Origin: Pycnopodia helianthoides
Taxonomy: Eukaryota; Echinodermata; Asteroidea; Forcipulatida; Asteriidae
Length of the DNA: 64,000 nt
Direction: 5' to 3'
NCBI GenBank assembly: GCA_032158295.1
Contig: CM063245.1
Coordinates: 3,272,700-3,336,699, forward strand
The translations under genes and the position numbers were made by a program. The notes beneath the pieces are model-generated. The model was not told where the DNA came from. It was given only the letters and a program-made list of their open reading frames with translations, and searched no databases. Below, piece by piece: positions 35,763 to 45,862 of the stretch. Each line of letters starts with the position of its first letter. Within the stretch, counting starts at the first letter, position 1.

Positions 35763-36050
35763 ACCGTTTCATATCTACTCTCAATACAACAAGAAAGCAC
35801 ACTCTACACCAATAGTTCCATGAACTAATCTTTCTTTTTTATTTGAAAATCTCTCAAAGCAATAATTTACGGGAATAAAGACAAATGATAACGGAGCTGT
35901 CCAAAAGACGTCTTACCTGACCTGCCGCTAAGAGAAAAGAGGAGGATCACGCGGTATACTGCGGGGCACTATGGGTAGACCAATAGAGGGCGCTATGTTA
36001 AATCTTAGCGGTATTACCTGCCGGTATAACGAAATATGCAAAAATAGTAT
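35620..36050 (-). repeat. DIRS inverted terminal repeat (proximal arm)
   Basis: Partner of 33152-33580. It continues outward through ATTGAGCTCTACAGGTAAGT to about 36090, which the distal arm lacks. Confidence 0.85.
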
Positions 36051-36479
36051 TGAGCTCTACAGGTAAGTATGAGTGAAGTAGACCCTCTGAATCAACTGGT
36101 ACCAATCGTGCATATAAAATGCCTTTATTGTCAATTTTGAATTACTGCATGTCCTGTCAGTTGGACTAGTATAATTCACACTTCGAATAACCACACTCTA
36201 CATGTTATGGGTTATACCCTCATCACGATGTGTGGTTGTACAAAAACAAAAAACAAAACACACACAAAAAGAAAAACAGTCAGCATCCAGGTCTCCAGGG
36301 TGTTACTTTTTAAATTTAAAAGATTCTATATTTTCATAAAAACTTGAAACCAACAACCGAATAGTTTTGGACACAGTATTGTATGAACCATGCCTTTCGG
36401 CCCTTGATTACATTTTCATGTCAAAACATTCTTTGAACTTTTCATAAATGAAAATCAAACTATGATGTAAACATAATGA

Positions 36480-37530
36480 TTTTCCCATTTCTTGGCTGGA
36501 CCAAAACAGGCTACATACCTTGATTGCACCCTGAGTGCCTCGTTGTTACTGGATAATCTGCTCATAATGTCTGTAAAAACATCAGTGGATCTTTACAACT
36601 TAGCCAGACGATTTCTTCTGAGACTTAATTTTGATGTCATGAAGGTGATTCTGTTTGAGAGTCAACATTGTGGTCATGTAGTAGGAGCTGCAGTAAGGCT
36701 TACATCAACTGCATGAAGGTGTCTCAAACAGAAGGTGACAAAGTTCCATGAGTGCACATGAAGGGTGAACACCTTGGGATCTTGTGATGTCACTTATGGT
36801 TCATCTGTTGAAAAGGGAAAGGCAGAGACAATAGTAAATATCTGTACGTTCACAATGTGTGTCTTTGGTGTCAAAACCAAGAGTCTTGCTGGTTCACAAT
36901 AAAAATATCACCGTTGTCAAATGAGACTGCAGTGATCTTGAGAAATCCCACCAAATTAAGTCACAGACCTGAACCCCTTTCATACACAATTTGCAACTTT
37001 TCAAAGAAATTGTTCTGGTTCAAAGGGAACATTCATGTAAATTCTTTACAGCTTTTGAAAAAAAAAAAAACCCAAAACCATGATGTAAACGTGAATGATT
37101 TTCCCATTTCTTGACATGACTAAAATACAAACATTTAAAAGGCAGCTGTCATTTTCTGTAATGATACCTTGCTTGCACCATAGGCTTGATCCTCATTGTT
37201 CCTGATGGGTAAATCTGCCCATAATGTCTGCAGTGACTTCAGTGGTTCTGTACCACAGACTGAGATGATTCTATGAGTTCTATTGGATGTCATGAAGGTG
37301 TTTCTGTTTGAAAGTAAACACAGTGGTCATGTAGTGGGAAGCTGCAGTAAGGTTGACATCAACTACATGGATGTGTCTCAAGCAGAGGGTGACCTAGCTT
37401 CAAGAGTAAAAGGTGCACATGAAGGGTGGACATCTTGGGATCTTGTGTTGTCATCTTGTTTCCATCTGTTGGAAAAAGAAAGGCAGAGACAAGACTACTT
37501 ACATGTAGGCTTTCAACATGTGTCTGCTAT
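36480..37530 (+). repeat. Diverged direct duplication, ~610 bp apart
   Basis: About 36478-36800 and 37095-37445 share ATGATTTTCCCATTTCTTG, GATGTCATGAAGGTG, GTGGTCATGTAGT and CATCTTGGGATCTTGTG-like strings in order. Frames inside (36492-36716, 37283-37534) show no domain. A G-T rich, unidentified duplicated segment. Confidence 0.6.
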
Positions 37531-37844
37531 GTAGGTCACAAGTGCCACCCACTGAAGAAGTTGTACACCAGTGCTGCAACAGTTGTTCTGTTTTAACGTT
37601 TAATTATTTGTAATGATTTTTGAAACTATACATGAGGATCAATCAGTCACCTGTTTGTAATCTGTCCAGATCATATAACACAATATTTTTACCATTATAA
37701 GAATCATGTACTTGGCAATGATGCATGCATCTAAAAATGACATGTTCCCTAGCTACAATGTATAATTTCGATATTTCATTATTTGACCAAAATGACATTT
37801 CTTTTGTCTGAATAAGCAATCCGATCATTCTCTTTGCAATTAAA

Positions 37845-38215
37845 TATATGTCTGTCTCTTTGTTTGTGTATTGTCTCTTTGTTTCTTTATTAGTTGTATT
37901 TGTTGTTTCTTTGTCTCTTTATTTGTGTATATTTCTGTGTTTCTTATTTCTTTTTTTTAATATTGTTAAGTCTGTAATTCTTCTTGAGTTCTTGTTTTAT
38001 TGATTTGTGTATTTTCTGTCTTTTTATTTGTTTTGATGTGGGTTTTTAAAGTTTTTTTTCCTTCTATTTGCTTTTTGTTTTCTATTTGTTTCTTTGCTTC
38101 TTTAATTTATTTCTGGTTCCTTATGATTGTCTTCTTTTTCTTTCTTTGTTTGTCTCTCGTGTTCTTTAAGTCATTATTTTTGTTTGTCTTTTTTAGCTTG
38201 GAAATAATTGTATTA
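37845..38215 (+). repeat. T-rich low-complexity tract
   Basis: TTTGTTTCTTTATT-like sequence for about 370 bp. The 93-codon ORF in it (all Phe, Leu, Val, Ser) is compositional. Confidence 0.8.
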
Positions 38216-38423
38216 TTGGCTATAATACTCAAAATGTTGCCCATAACTACTACTACCACCTGTCAGTCAAGCAGTACATAATAACAAGTTTTTGGAGGAG
38301 TGATATCGCTTCTAACATATCAACTACAATAAGCGCACAAGTATTAATGATTATTTAATTAATTGTGTTCCGTGCATTTTGGTTCTACATCAATTATTTC
38401 CCCGCAGAGGCAACTGACAAGGG

Positions 38424-38768
38424 TTGCTCCCGTCCCCTATTCTAAAAACAAAAGAATCAAATACCCGCACTAAAATACTGCGGTCCAATGATGACACATT
38501 GCCGACCAATCAAGACGTCCGTGTGAATCGGACATTTCATAACACGATGAGTTCGAGAGCGCTTATGGTATACAATACCATCATCAACCCATCAATCGCT
38601 GACAATAGTCAAGGAGTTACCCGACTGAAAGCTCATCTAACGCCATGTTCACTGATGCATACAAAACACTCGGAGCAACCAAGCGAGTTACAGAAGATAC
38701 ACTGCAGTAAATACATTTGTCACCAATTCTTTACCCGTAAGATGTGTAAACAAAATATTTTTAAGTGA
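38424..38768 (+). other. 114-codon ORF, possibly a LINE C-terminal remnant
   Basis: It contains NQDVRVNRTFHNTMSSRALM and VTRLKAHLTPC, which loosely recall the C-terminal end of CR1-like retrotransposon proteins (aromatic/Asn pair, then a short basic helix). No reverse transcriptase motif is attached and the SINE unit begins immediately after. The family is uncertain. Confidence 0.25.
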
Positions 38769-39262
38769 AATAAAATTTCTGTGGCCTTTTAGAGAAAAAC
38801 ACCCAACACTAATTGCCAAAGTTACAAAGGATTACACGGTACAATAGAAAAAAGAGTAGGCCTACATTAGGGCTTTCATGGGTCGTATGTATGCAACATG
38901 CCTTTGGAGTAGTTTCAAATACATTGGTCATGTTGGTGTTAGGGTAAAAACCAAATATTCTTTGTCCCCAATGCAAATTTATCATCTATTAAATTTTTTG
39001 TGGTACCCACTGCTAAAACATAGGATTCGCACTGCCTCTTGCTACCAGGCAATCTCGGTGGTCTAGTCTGATAAGACACTCTGCTCTAGAATGACAAAGG
39101 TCGTGAGTTCGAATCCCAACTGAGTAGCATGCCTGTGTTTTTTTTCCACCGAACTCGTCACTCTGGACAGTACTGAGTATGCAGTGATTTACATACATCT
39201 GTGCCAGGGTAAAAGACAAATAGTGTTATTTATCCCCGACACTAATTTATCATCAACTTAAT
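38769..39262 (+). mobile_element. Dimeric tRNA-derived SINE
   Basis: The right monomer has an RNA polymerase III A-box-like TGGTCTAGTCTGATAAG at 39059 and a B box GTTCGAATCC at 39107, then a body with ATGCAGTGATTTACATACAT and AGGGTAAAAGACAAATA. The left monomer repeats only the body (AGGGTAAAAACCAAATATTC, CAATGCAAATTTATCATC), so the unit is a head-truncated plus full dimer. A second copy of the same dimer starts at about 63595. Confidence 0.7.
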
Positions 39263-39788
39263 AATAACAAATCAATTTTGCCCTGTGCATGGCATGTGGT
39301 GTTATTTTTTAGACAACTTGATCACTTTGTCCTTATTTTGGCTTGTTTATTTTTATGAATTAGTAAAATCAAAAGCACATTTTTTTTGTCACCACAAAAT
39401 CTGAGGGATGATCCTATGGGTGACCGGACCCCCTCAAAAAAGTTTGGGATATACCCCCTCAAAAAAGTGAGGGCTATATCATATACCCCCCCCCCCGCCC
39501 GCCCCCATTTTGGCCCGGGGACTATTGACTCTTTCGTGGTTGTTGCAATCTTTAAAAAGTTCACTGGAAATTTACTGTACTGTGATGTGAATAGCACATG
39601 GTCATGATAAAGTAAGAATTATTAGTGACAAATGTGGCCCCAGTGTCGCATGAGCGGTTGACATGGTTTTGTTTTAAACTTTTATGACCCTTCAAAAGTT
39701 GCTCAGCCGGACAACACGAACTCTCGCAGAAACATTATACACATTATTTCGTCATGTATTAAATTTAAAAAGCAGACCGTAAACTTAC

Positions 39789-39915
39789 CAATGAGTTCTT
39801 CAATTCTTATGGAATAAGTCTCAAGTCCAAATTGATAAAACAAAGCAATTTCGGAACGTTTTCTCGTCGTCTTAGGCTTGTAAACTTTCCAAACGTAATG
39901 TATGGCAAGCGCCAT
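39789..39915 (-). CDS. Candidate first exon, unidentified protein
   Basis: On the minus strand an ATG in good context (CAAAATGGCGC) opens MALAIHYVWKVYKPKTTRKR followed by SEIALFYQFGLETYSIRIEELI, then a consensus donor (ATTG|GTAAGT). Length is 42 codons plus one base, so phase 1. Upstream (40000-40420) is GC-richer with a CRE-like AATGACGTAATC near 40009, consistent with a promoter. Codon mix and the strong donor make this one of the better exon candidates, but I do not recognise the protein. Further exons would lie leftward of 39783; none was identified. Confidence 0.4.
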
Positions 39916-41878
39916 TTTGAATTGACCACATTTTCAAGAGTTCACGAAAGAAGTAAGACCCGGATGTTGAGCGGCAAGGACAAGGGGGTTCCTCGGGGTA
40001 AAGTAACACAATGACGTAATCATTTAGATCCTCTGTTTTGCTGTTTGAACCTGTTTTTTTTTCTCTCGTGGTAATACATTGTGTCTATTGATTTATCTTG
40101 TTTACATCAAAATTGTATATGGAAGGATTTCTGCCGAATATGAAACGAACAGGAACATTTTAAAAGGGTCGGGGGGGGGTGGCAGTGCGGTGGTGCCGGC
40201 GAACCCGACTGCTCAAAACACAATCAATATTCCGACGAACTTTACTAACAATACGCTTCGGTATTGCAATGTCAAAACCTCATGAAAATTCCCGAAAAAA
40301 AGGAGAAAAATAATACGGAGCGAAATTTATGATGGCCTTGGACTTCATGGAAGGAGATTTTAAGCCGCCATTGGCGCCATTAATTACATAGTCTCCCCTA
40401 CAATTTCGCCTTTGCCTATTGATGCAAATAATAAAGGACAGTCAAACCACAACGACCGATATAGATTATTAGCTGTTCCGACGTAGTGGTCGGAACGGCT
40501 ATTGTTTTTGTAATAAAATTATTTGTTTTTATTATTATTATTATTATTATTCTTTTGTATCTCAAAAGCCCAAGGTTTAACCAGGGCATTTTGTTAAAGC
40601 CAAAAGTCATACTTGGCTTAGTATAAAAGAGTCAAATCCTATATCATATTAAAGCTTAGGTTTTGAAGTTATAGAAAAGTGTAATTAGCTTAGATTAATT
40701 AATTAATTTACTTAGTTATAATGGCATGAATGTTTAATTAGCCAATCTTTAGACCGCCATATCTCAAAAAGTATACGTCCGATCGTCAAACTTTTTTCGA
40801 TTTTAGACTTCTGGAATACTGTAGATGTGCATCGCGGCATAAAATTACGGACGACGTCACAATGACGTAATTTATTGCGCGTTTTGTATCTGTGTACAAA
40901 CACACAGGATAAAGTGAAAACAAATCCGACTTCTAGAAACATCATTTTTCAATTAAGCTCAAATTTAACGTCCTAGATTACACAAACCTTTCTTAAAACA
41001 ATAAGATTTTGATTGACTTTCAGTTTAAAAGCTTCAAAACTTATTAAAACATTGTCAGTAGAAAAAAACCCAAATTCTCAGGCAAACTGAACGCCATGGG
41101 TACTTTGCCTATAATCTGTGAGTTTATAAATAAAAACGGACTGAAGCTTTGAACATTTTAAACGATTGAGGGCGCTATACGAGTTTAACGGTGTTTGCTT
41201 TTTTTCAACTCGAACAAGTCTTAAACCCATATGATCTGTGTTTTTGCGATTTTTGTATGTAGAGTATAATTATAAAGAGTCATTCCTGCGCCGACTGACA
41301 CAAGTCTACGTTCATTCACAAGAATCGAGAAGAATTTTCTTGCTCTCAGCGCAGAGCGACGTGTCCGCTCAGATCTTGCTGTTATTCAGCGTGAACGTTG
41401 AAAATAGAACGCCGTGTGTTTGGGACGATTTTGCCCGCGTGTCAGAGGTCCCGTTCACCTGAAAACGATCTTTTAGGTTTCTTATGCAAAGGCATTACTT
41501 GAAGCTGAATCATGAAGGAAACAAGGCTACCCATTCGCCTGAAACCACGTTTTTAAGGTTCTTGTGCGAAATCACTATGTAGCAAACAACAAACCTGTTG
41601 GGGTTGCAATGAGGCTCGAATTGTAGCTGAAAGGGGAAAGGTGTAGAAAAGAAAAAATAAATTTTTCATGGGTGTGCATGAAGAGCCAAAATGAACAATA
41701 AAGTCATATCCAATATTTACTATTTTAGCCCAACAAAAACATTCAGTATTAAAAAGACACAACAAATGTTAGTACAAAATTTAAATCGTCTACCCAAAAT
41801 TATTATGTGCTACTAAAGCGCAATTGTGGCATGCACTGAGATGTTATCAGCGGAAAGCAGGCGTAGTAACAGATTAAT

Positions 41879-41990
41879 GATTCGTTTTGAACTAATAATT
41901 CGTTTCGAATTCATAATTCGTTCGAATTCATAATTCGTTTCGAATTCATAATTCGTTTCGAATTCATAATTCGTTTCGATTCATATCTTT
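41879..41990 (+). repeat. 18-bp minisatellite AATTCGTTTCGAATTCAT
   Basis: About six units. Each contains GAATTC and TTCGAA-type palindromes, so each unit is nearly self-complementary. Confidence 0.9.
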
Positions 41991-42298
41991 CGAATCAAAA
42001 TCTTGATAAGATGGCAGTTCGTGTTACGTACTAACTTATTAACTTATACCGCATTTAATATTTTATCGCAACAAAAATAACAAACACTGATATTATTATT
42101 ATTTTTTTTTTACAATTATGATTTTAATACAATCAGCATAGACCAATCTTTACTTACTAACTTGTGAGACCTGTGGTGTGCTTGCTTTACTTATAAATTG
42201 TGAGACGTGTGGTGTGATTGCTTTTCGAACTAAATTGTGAAACCTATTCCATGATATACAGTCTTGGGTGGTTTGCGTACTAACTTGTGAGACCTGGA

Positions 42299-42549
42299 CC
42301 CAATTTCATGACTCTGCTACCCGTAAGCAAAAAAACGACGCTTACGGAAGCAGAGAATTCCGTGCTTAAGTCAAGCGTATTTCAGGGGTTAGCAGAGAAT
42401 TACGGCTTTTTCTCGTGTGTACTTTACATAACTATATAGGCATTCTTCGCTTACATAGCTAGCTCAGAAATTCGACGCTTGCAAAATAGGCGGAGAATGG
42501 GTGACTGTAAGCATGGATTTCGGCAGTAACCAGAGCCATGAAATTGGGC
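42299..42549 (+). mobile_element. MITE with CCCAATTTCATG termini, plus partial second copy
   Basis: CCCAATTTCATGACTCTGCT at the left and AGAGCCATGAAATTGGG at the right are inverted repeats enclosing about 250 bp. A diverged partial copy follows at 42603-42740 (CCCAAATACATGGCTCTGCT, then GTTAGCAGAGAATTT). The same terminal sequence type begins the foldback element at 53755. Confidence 0.75.
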
Positions 42550-43546
42550 TCATTCGTTTAAATGAGGGATAGTTCACTTTATACGCTAAGTTGTGAGACC
42601 CAGGCCCAAATACATGGCTCTGCTTACCAAAAGCAAATAATCAACGCTTAAGGCAGAGAATTCCGTGCTTACGTCAAGCATATTTCAGGGGTTAGCAGAG
42701 AATTTTGGCTTGTACGCGTGTGTACTTGACGTAACTAGGCAATTATTATAGTCAATGTTTCGGCGCACTTTTTGATTGAAATGTTTTACGTTTATCCGAA
42801 CTGTAAAAATGTAAACGTTTAACCGGTTGATCGGTTCGTTAACAGTGTAACCGTCACAGGCTTAGTATAAAAAAAAAAACTAAAAAAAACGTTAACACAT
42901 CTGCGGTTGTGATCAAAAACATTGCCTCTTCAGTGCATCAATCGAATTGTTGTGGAACGCCCTCTAGCGTTCAATGTTTCTTGCATTTATTACCTCAAGC
43001 ACAGTTTTCATATAACAAAGACTACGAGCCTGATTGGAAACGATAATTATGTGCATTTCAAGTTCTTTTCAGATTATAGACTCATTGAGCATTGAAGATT
43101 GAACTTGGGTTTACCGTGACCCCATGTTAACCTTTACTTCCGGGTCAACCGTTTTTAGGCACATATTGAAGTCAAATTAAAGGCTTGTGAATGATAAATG
43201 ATCTTCTTTCTCAAAGTCACGCTCACTTTAAAGATCTAGAGCACTTAATCAAAAGTAAATCAAAATCGGAACAGCCCTGTGTTTGTCCATAAACACATAA
43301 GCTCTAGTTTTAGTTGCGATCGTTGATGGCTCTGAAGGGACATTAGACATAATAATCTTTGCAAATGGTGATGTAAATTTTTGCAAATTTTCTCCCAAAT
43401 ATTCGTAGTTATGTAAATGTGGCATGATCACATACCTCATTACCCAATGTCTAATGTGCGTTCAGAAATTCCATCATTCGGAAACGTGCGAGACTTTCCC
43501 AATTCGTTACAAGAAAAGGCGGCAATTAGCTTGTTGCATCACGGAG

Positions 43547-43555
43547 CTATATATG
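43547..43555 (+). promoter_or_regulatory. TATA box of the first-exon copy A
   Basis: CTATATATG lies about 105 bp upstream of the ATG at 43661. It is just left of the point (about 43563) where homology with the second first-exon copy begins, so copy B at 48.2 kb has the same 5' UTR but lacks this box. Confidence 0.5.
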
Positions 43556-43660
43556 TGCTACATCACCACCAGTTGGACGTAGGCTATCGCAACTGTCAGT
43601 CGGTAGTTACTGTTTTGCGTTCACGTCAGACAAATTTGAACCAGCAGAAATTAACATGAA

Positions 43661-43721
43661 ATGGTAACGAGTCAAGTGACGCTTGTAATTTTTCTTGCCA
43701 CTGTATACACTGCAACTGAAG
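43661..43721 (+). CDS. Signal-peptide first exon, copy A (Methyltransf_FA gene)
   Basis: Encodes MVTSQVTLVIFLATVYTATE plus one base, then a donor (GAAG|GTAAAC), so it ends in phase 1. The hydrophobic core VTLVIFLATVY followed by small residues is a classic secretory signal. It matches copy B at 48258-48324 except at its start. One base is lost, so the ATG that is in frame in copy B (here at 43656) becomes a three-codon upstream ORF (ATG AAA TGG TAA) overlapping the main ATG at 43661. A TATA box lies upstream. It can splice in frame to the phase-1 exon at 57256, as an alternative first exon to copy B; no private second exon was found. Splicing is inferred. Confidence 0.6.
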
Positions 43722-43773
43722 GTAAACACTTTATTATAATATTAAAGATACCAATAATACTGCCATTCGAAAA

Positions 43774-43805
43774 TGGGGGGGGGGTGGGGGGGGGGGGCGG
43801 GGGTG
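43774..43805 (+). repeat. G-run
   Basis: About 30 bp of almost pure G in the first intron, with quadruplex potential. A shorter G-run lies at the equivalent place in unit B (49135-49143). Confidence 0.9.
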
Positions 43806-44246
43806 AGTGAAAATTTGCAAAATTCTTGAAGATAATTAAATTTTAGCTGACTATTTTAAAACTTTGCGAAGTTCAAAAAGATGTCTGAAACCAACTGTTC
43901 GGTTCATGACCAGCTCTAAAATCACTACCTCTGGCGTTTCTTTTTCGCTCGATGACAAAAGGATGACAATAATGCTTGATCGTGTTTTCACTTTGATGTC
44001 TGTCCTGTTCCTTTTTTCTTGCCATGATCCATGTGATCAATTTCTAAACATTTACTCTAAAAACTCTCGGGTTAGAATGCGCCGTATTTTTGACCGCGTG
44101 AGGGCGCTCTCAAAAATAATTGTATTACTTCTGGGGGTATAACTTAAGCGATTATCGTCTGCTCAGGTAGCTGTGTAGAGTTTTAACATCTGTTTTAGTC
44201 AGTGCTTCTAGAATCTAAGGTGGACTAATAACGGCTCCTTTAAAGA

Positions 44247-45862
44247 AATAAAGAGCCCTGCATCTAATCTTAAAAAGCAAGGGCGACGCTCTAAAATTTC
44301 TCCATGGATCACACCCGAACTGAAGAAGTTAATTCATCTCAAGCATAAACTGTTTAATAAAGCCAAGCACTCCAGTTCAAGTTCAGCGTGGCTCCACTAC
44401 AAACAGATACGAAACAAAGTCAAACATTCCACTTTAATCTGCCTACTGGAACTATGTAAATGGTCTATTTGAAACCAGAGACAACAAGCGCAGTTTCTGG
44501 TGTTTCGTCAGAGACCAACGAAAATCGAAGTGTCCCCCAGCATTCCAATATGCTGATAAACTTCTCCAGAAACCAATTGACATTGCCCAAACATTCAATG
44601 AGTTCTTCACCTCGGTTCACTCTTCTGCGGAAACTTGCCCAGCCACACCACCACCCTGCACACTTCCAATTCCCGAACTACCTCCGATTCAAATCAATCT
44701 TGGATGGTTGACTAAGACTTTACATAATCTGACCCCTCATAAGGCACCAGGACCTGATGGGATTTTGGCAACCATTCTTCGATCTACAGCCTCACTGAAT
44801 TCCTCACTTGCACACGGCACCCTCCCCATGGACTGGAAAGTTAGCAAATGTCACGCCCGTGTTTAAATCCGCCAAACGAACTGACATTAAAAACTATCGG
44901 CCGATTGCCCTTACCTCCATTGTCTGCAAAGTTTTAGTGAGGGCCGTTGCTGATAACATTAACGATCACGTGTCGACCTGTTGCCTTGGCAACGATGAGC
45001 AGCATGGCTTTACAGCACGTAAGTCATGTGTCACCCAGCTGACAAACGCCATTCATGACTGGGCTTCAATCATGGGCAAGCCAAGCCCACCTCGTATTGA
45101 CATTGCCTTCTTGGACTTTAGTAAAGCCTTTGATGTAATGCCCCATCATACACTCCTCAAAAAGCTTGCTCGGAAATTCACCATACAGGGTCAAACTTGG
45201 TCATGGTTGAAATTTTTTTCTTGTTGGACGGCATCAACGAGTCATGTACTATGGGGCCTTTTTCATCTTGGTCTCCTGTAACATCTGGCGTTCCACAAGG
45301 AAGTGTCCTAGGCCCCCCTACTGTTTAATTTATTCATCAGTGACATACCCCACACTCTTGCCACCAAATCCCTACTCTTTGCTGATGATACTCTTATTTA
45401 CCACCCCATCAATTCCCCCGAAGATGAAGTCCTCCTGCAAACAGATCTAGATGCCCTTAGCCAATGGAGTGAGTCGAATGGAATGAAACTTAACACAAGC
45501 AAATCAAAAATAATGCATATGACTAGATCTACGAAACCACTANNNNNNNNNNNNNNNNNNNNNNNNNNNNNNNNNNNNNNNNNNNNNNNNNNNNNNNNNN
45601 NNNNNNNNNNNNNNNNNNNNNNNNNNNNNNNNNNNNNNNNNNTATTGATTTTTTTGGGTAATTTTTAACTTACTCTTTTTATATTTTATTTTTTAATCTT
45701 CTTTTTTATTAACCCTGGCCACTAGAATAAATTGTTTTTTTTGTCATGTTTCCGTTCCCTTTTACAATTAATGCTGCCTTAATTACTACCCGGGTGTTCA
45801 ATTCTCCCCTATTATATTGTGCTTTTTTTGGCCGAATAAATAATAATAATAATAGAACTGGC
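44247..45862 (+). pseudogene. 5'-truncated CR1/L2-like LINE inside the TIR element
   Basis: Broken frames read through a reverse transcriptase: the linker (SPWITPELKKLIHLKHKLFN), HKAPGPDGI, VFKSAKRTDIKNYRPIALTS, QHGFTARKSCVTQL, motif A (FLDFSKAFDVMPHHTLL), motif B (SGVPQGSVLGP) and the catalytic LFADDTLIYH. These are typical CR1/L2/Jockey-group motifs. Frame changes between 44711 and 45450 and a gap at 45543-45642 prevent function. The 3' end is an AATAATAATAATAAT-type microsatellite tail at 45841-45862. The endonuclease is absent. The insertion is in the same direction as the surrounding gene. Confidence 0.85.
45543..45642. other. Assembly gap (100 N)
   Basis: Exactly 100 N within the LINE's reverse transcriptase. 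The true missing length is unknown, so the size of the TIR element is approximate. Confidence 1.

Larger units (their letters stand above)
33152..36090 (-). mobile_element. Non-autonomous DIRS-type retrotransposon
   Basis: The coding strand is minus. Inverted terminal repeats of about 420 bp (33152-33580 and 35620-36050) enclose gag-like frames, then an RNase H fragment, then an internal complementary region next to the distal terminal repeat. That is the order and architecture of DIRS elements, which integrate as circles through a tyrosine recombinase. The reverse transcriptase palm and the recombinase are missing, and the element is about 2.9 kb, clearly shorter than a full-length DIRS element. 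The high GC content of its interior stands out from the AT-rich surroundings. Confidence 0.8.
40471..43316 (-). mobile_element. E3: reversed, expanded hairpin-ended element
   Basis: Its right edge, reverse-complemented, begins CTAGAGC, GTGTTTATGGACAAACAC and GGCTGTTCCGA, matching the E1/E2 left end. Its left edge, reverse-complemented, ends ACAATAGCCGTTCCGACC with a hairpin GTTCCGACGTAGTGGTCGGAAC, matching the E1/E2 right end. Inside are a CRE pair (GACGTCACAATGACGTAAT near 40855), an ETS/AGGTCA-type site near 43130, and later insertions (minisatellite, MITEs). At about 2.8 kb it is twice the length of E1. Confidence 0.55.

Noticed and set aside
37980..38281. 93-codon hydrophobic ORF resembling a membrane protein
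   Set aside because: It is a translation of a T-rich low-complexity tract with no splice or promoter support.
39052..39124. A tRNA gene
   Set aside because: A and B boxes are recognisable but no cloverleaf closes, and the sequence continues into a SINE body repeated elsewhere.
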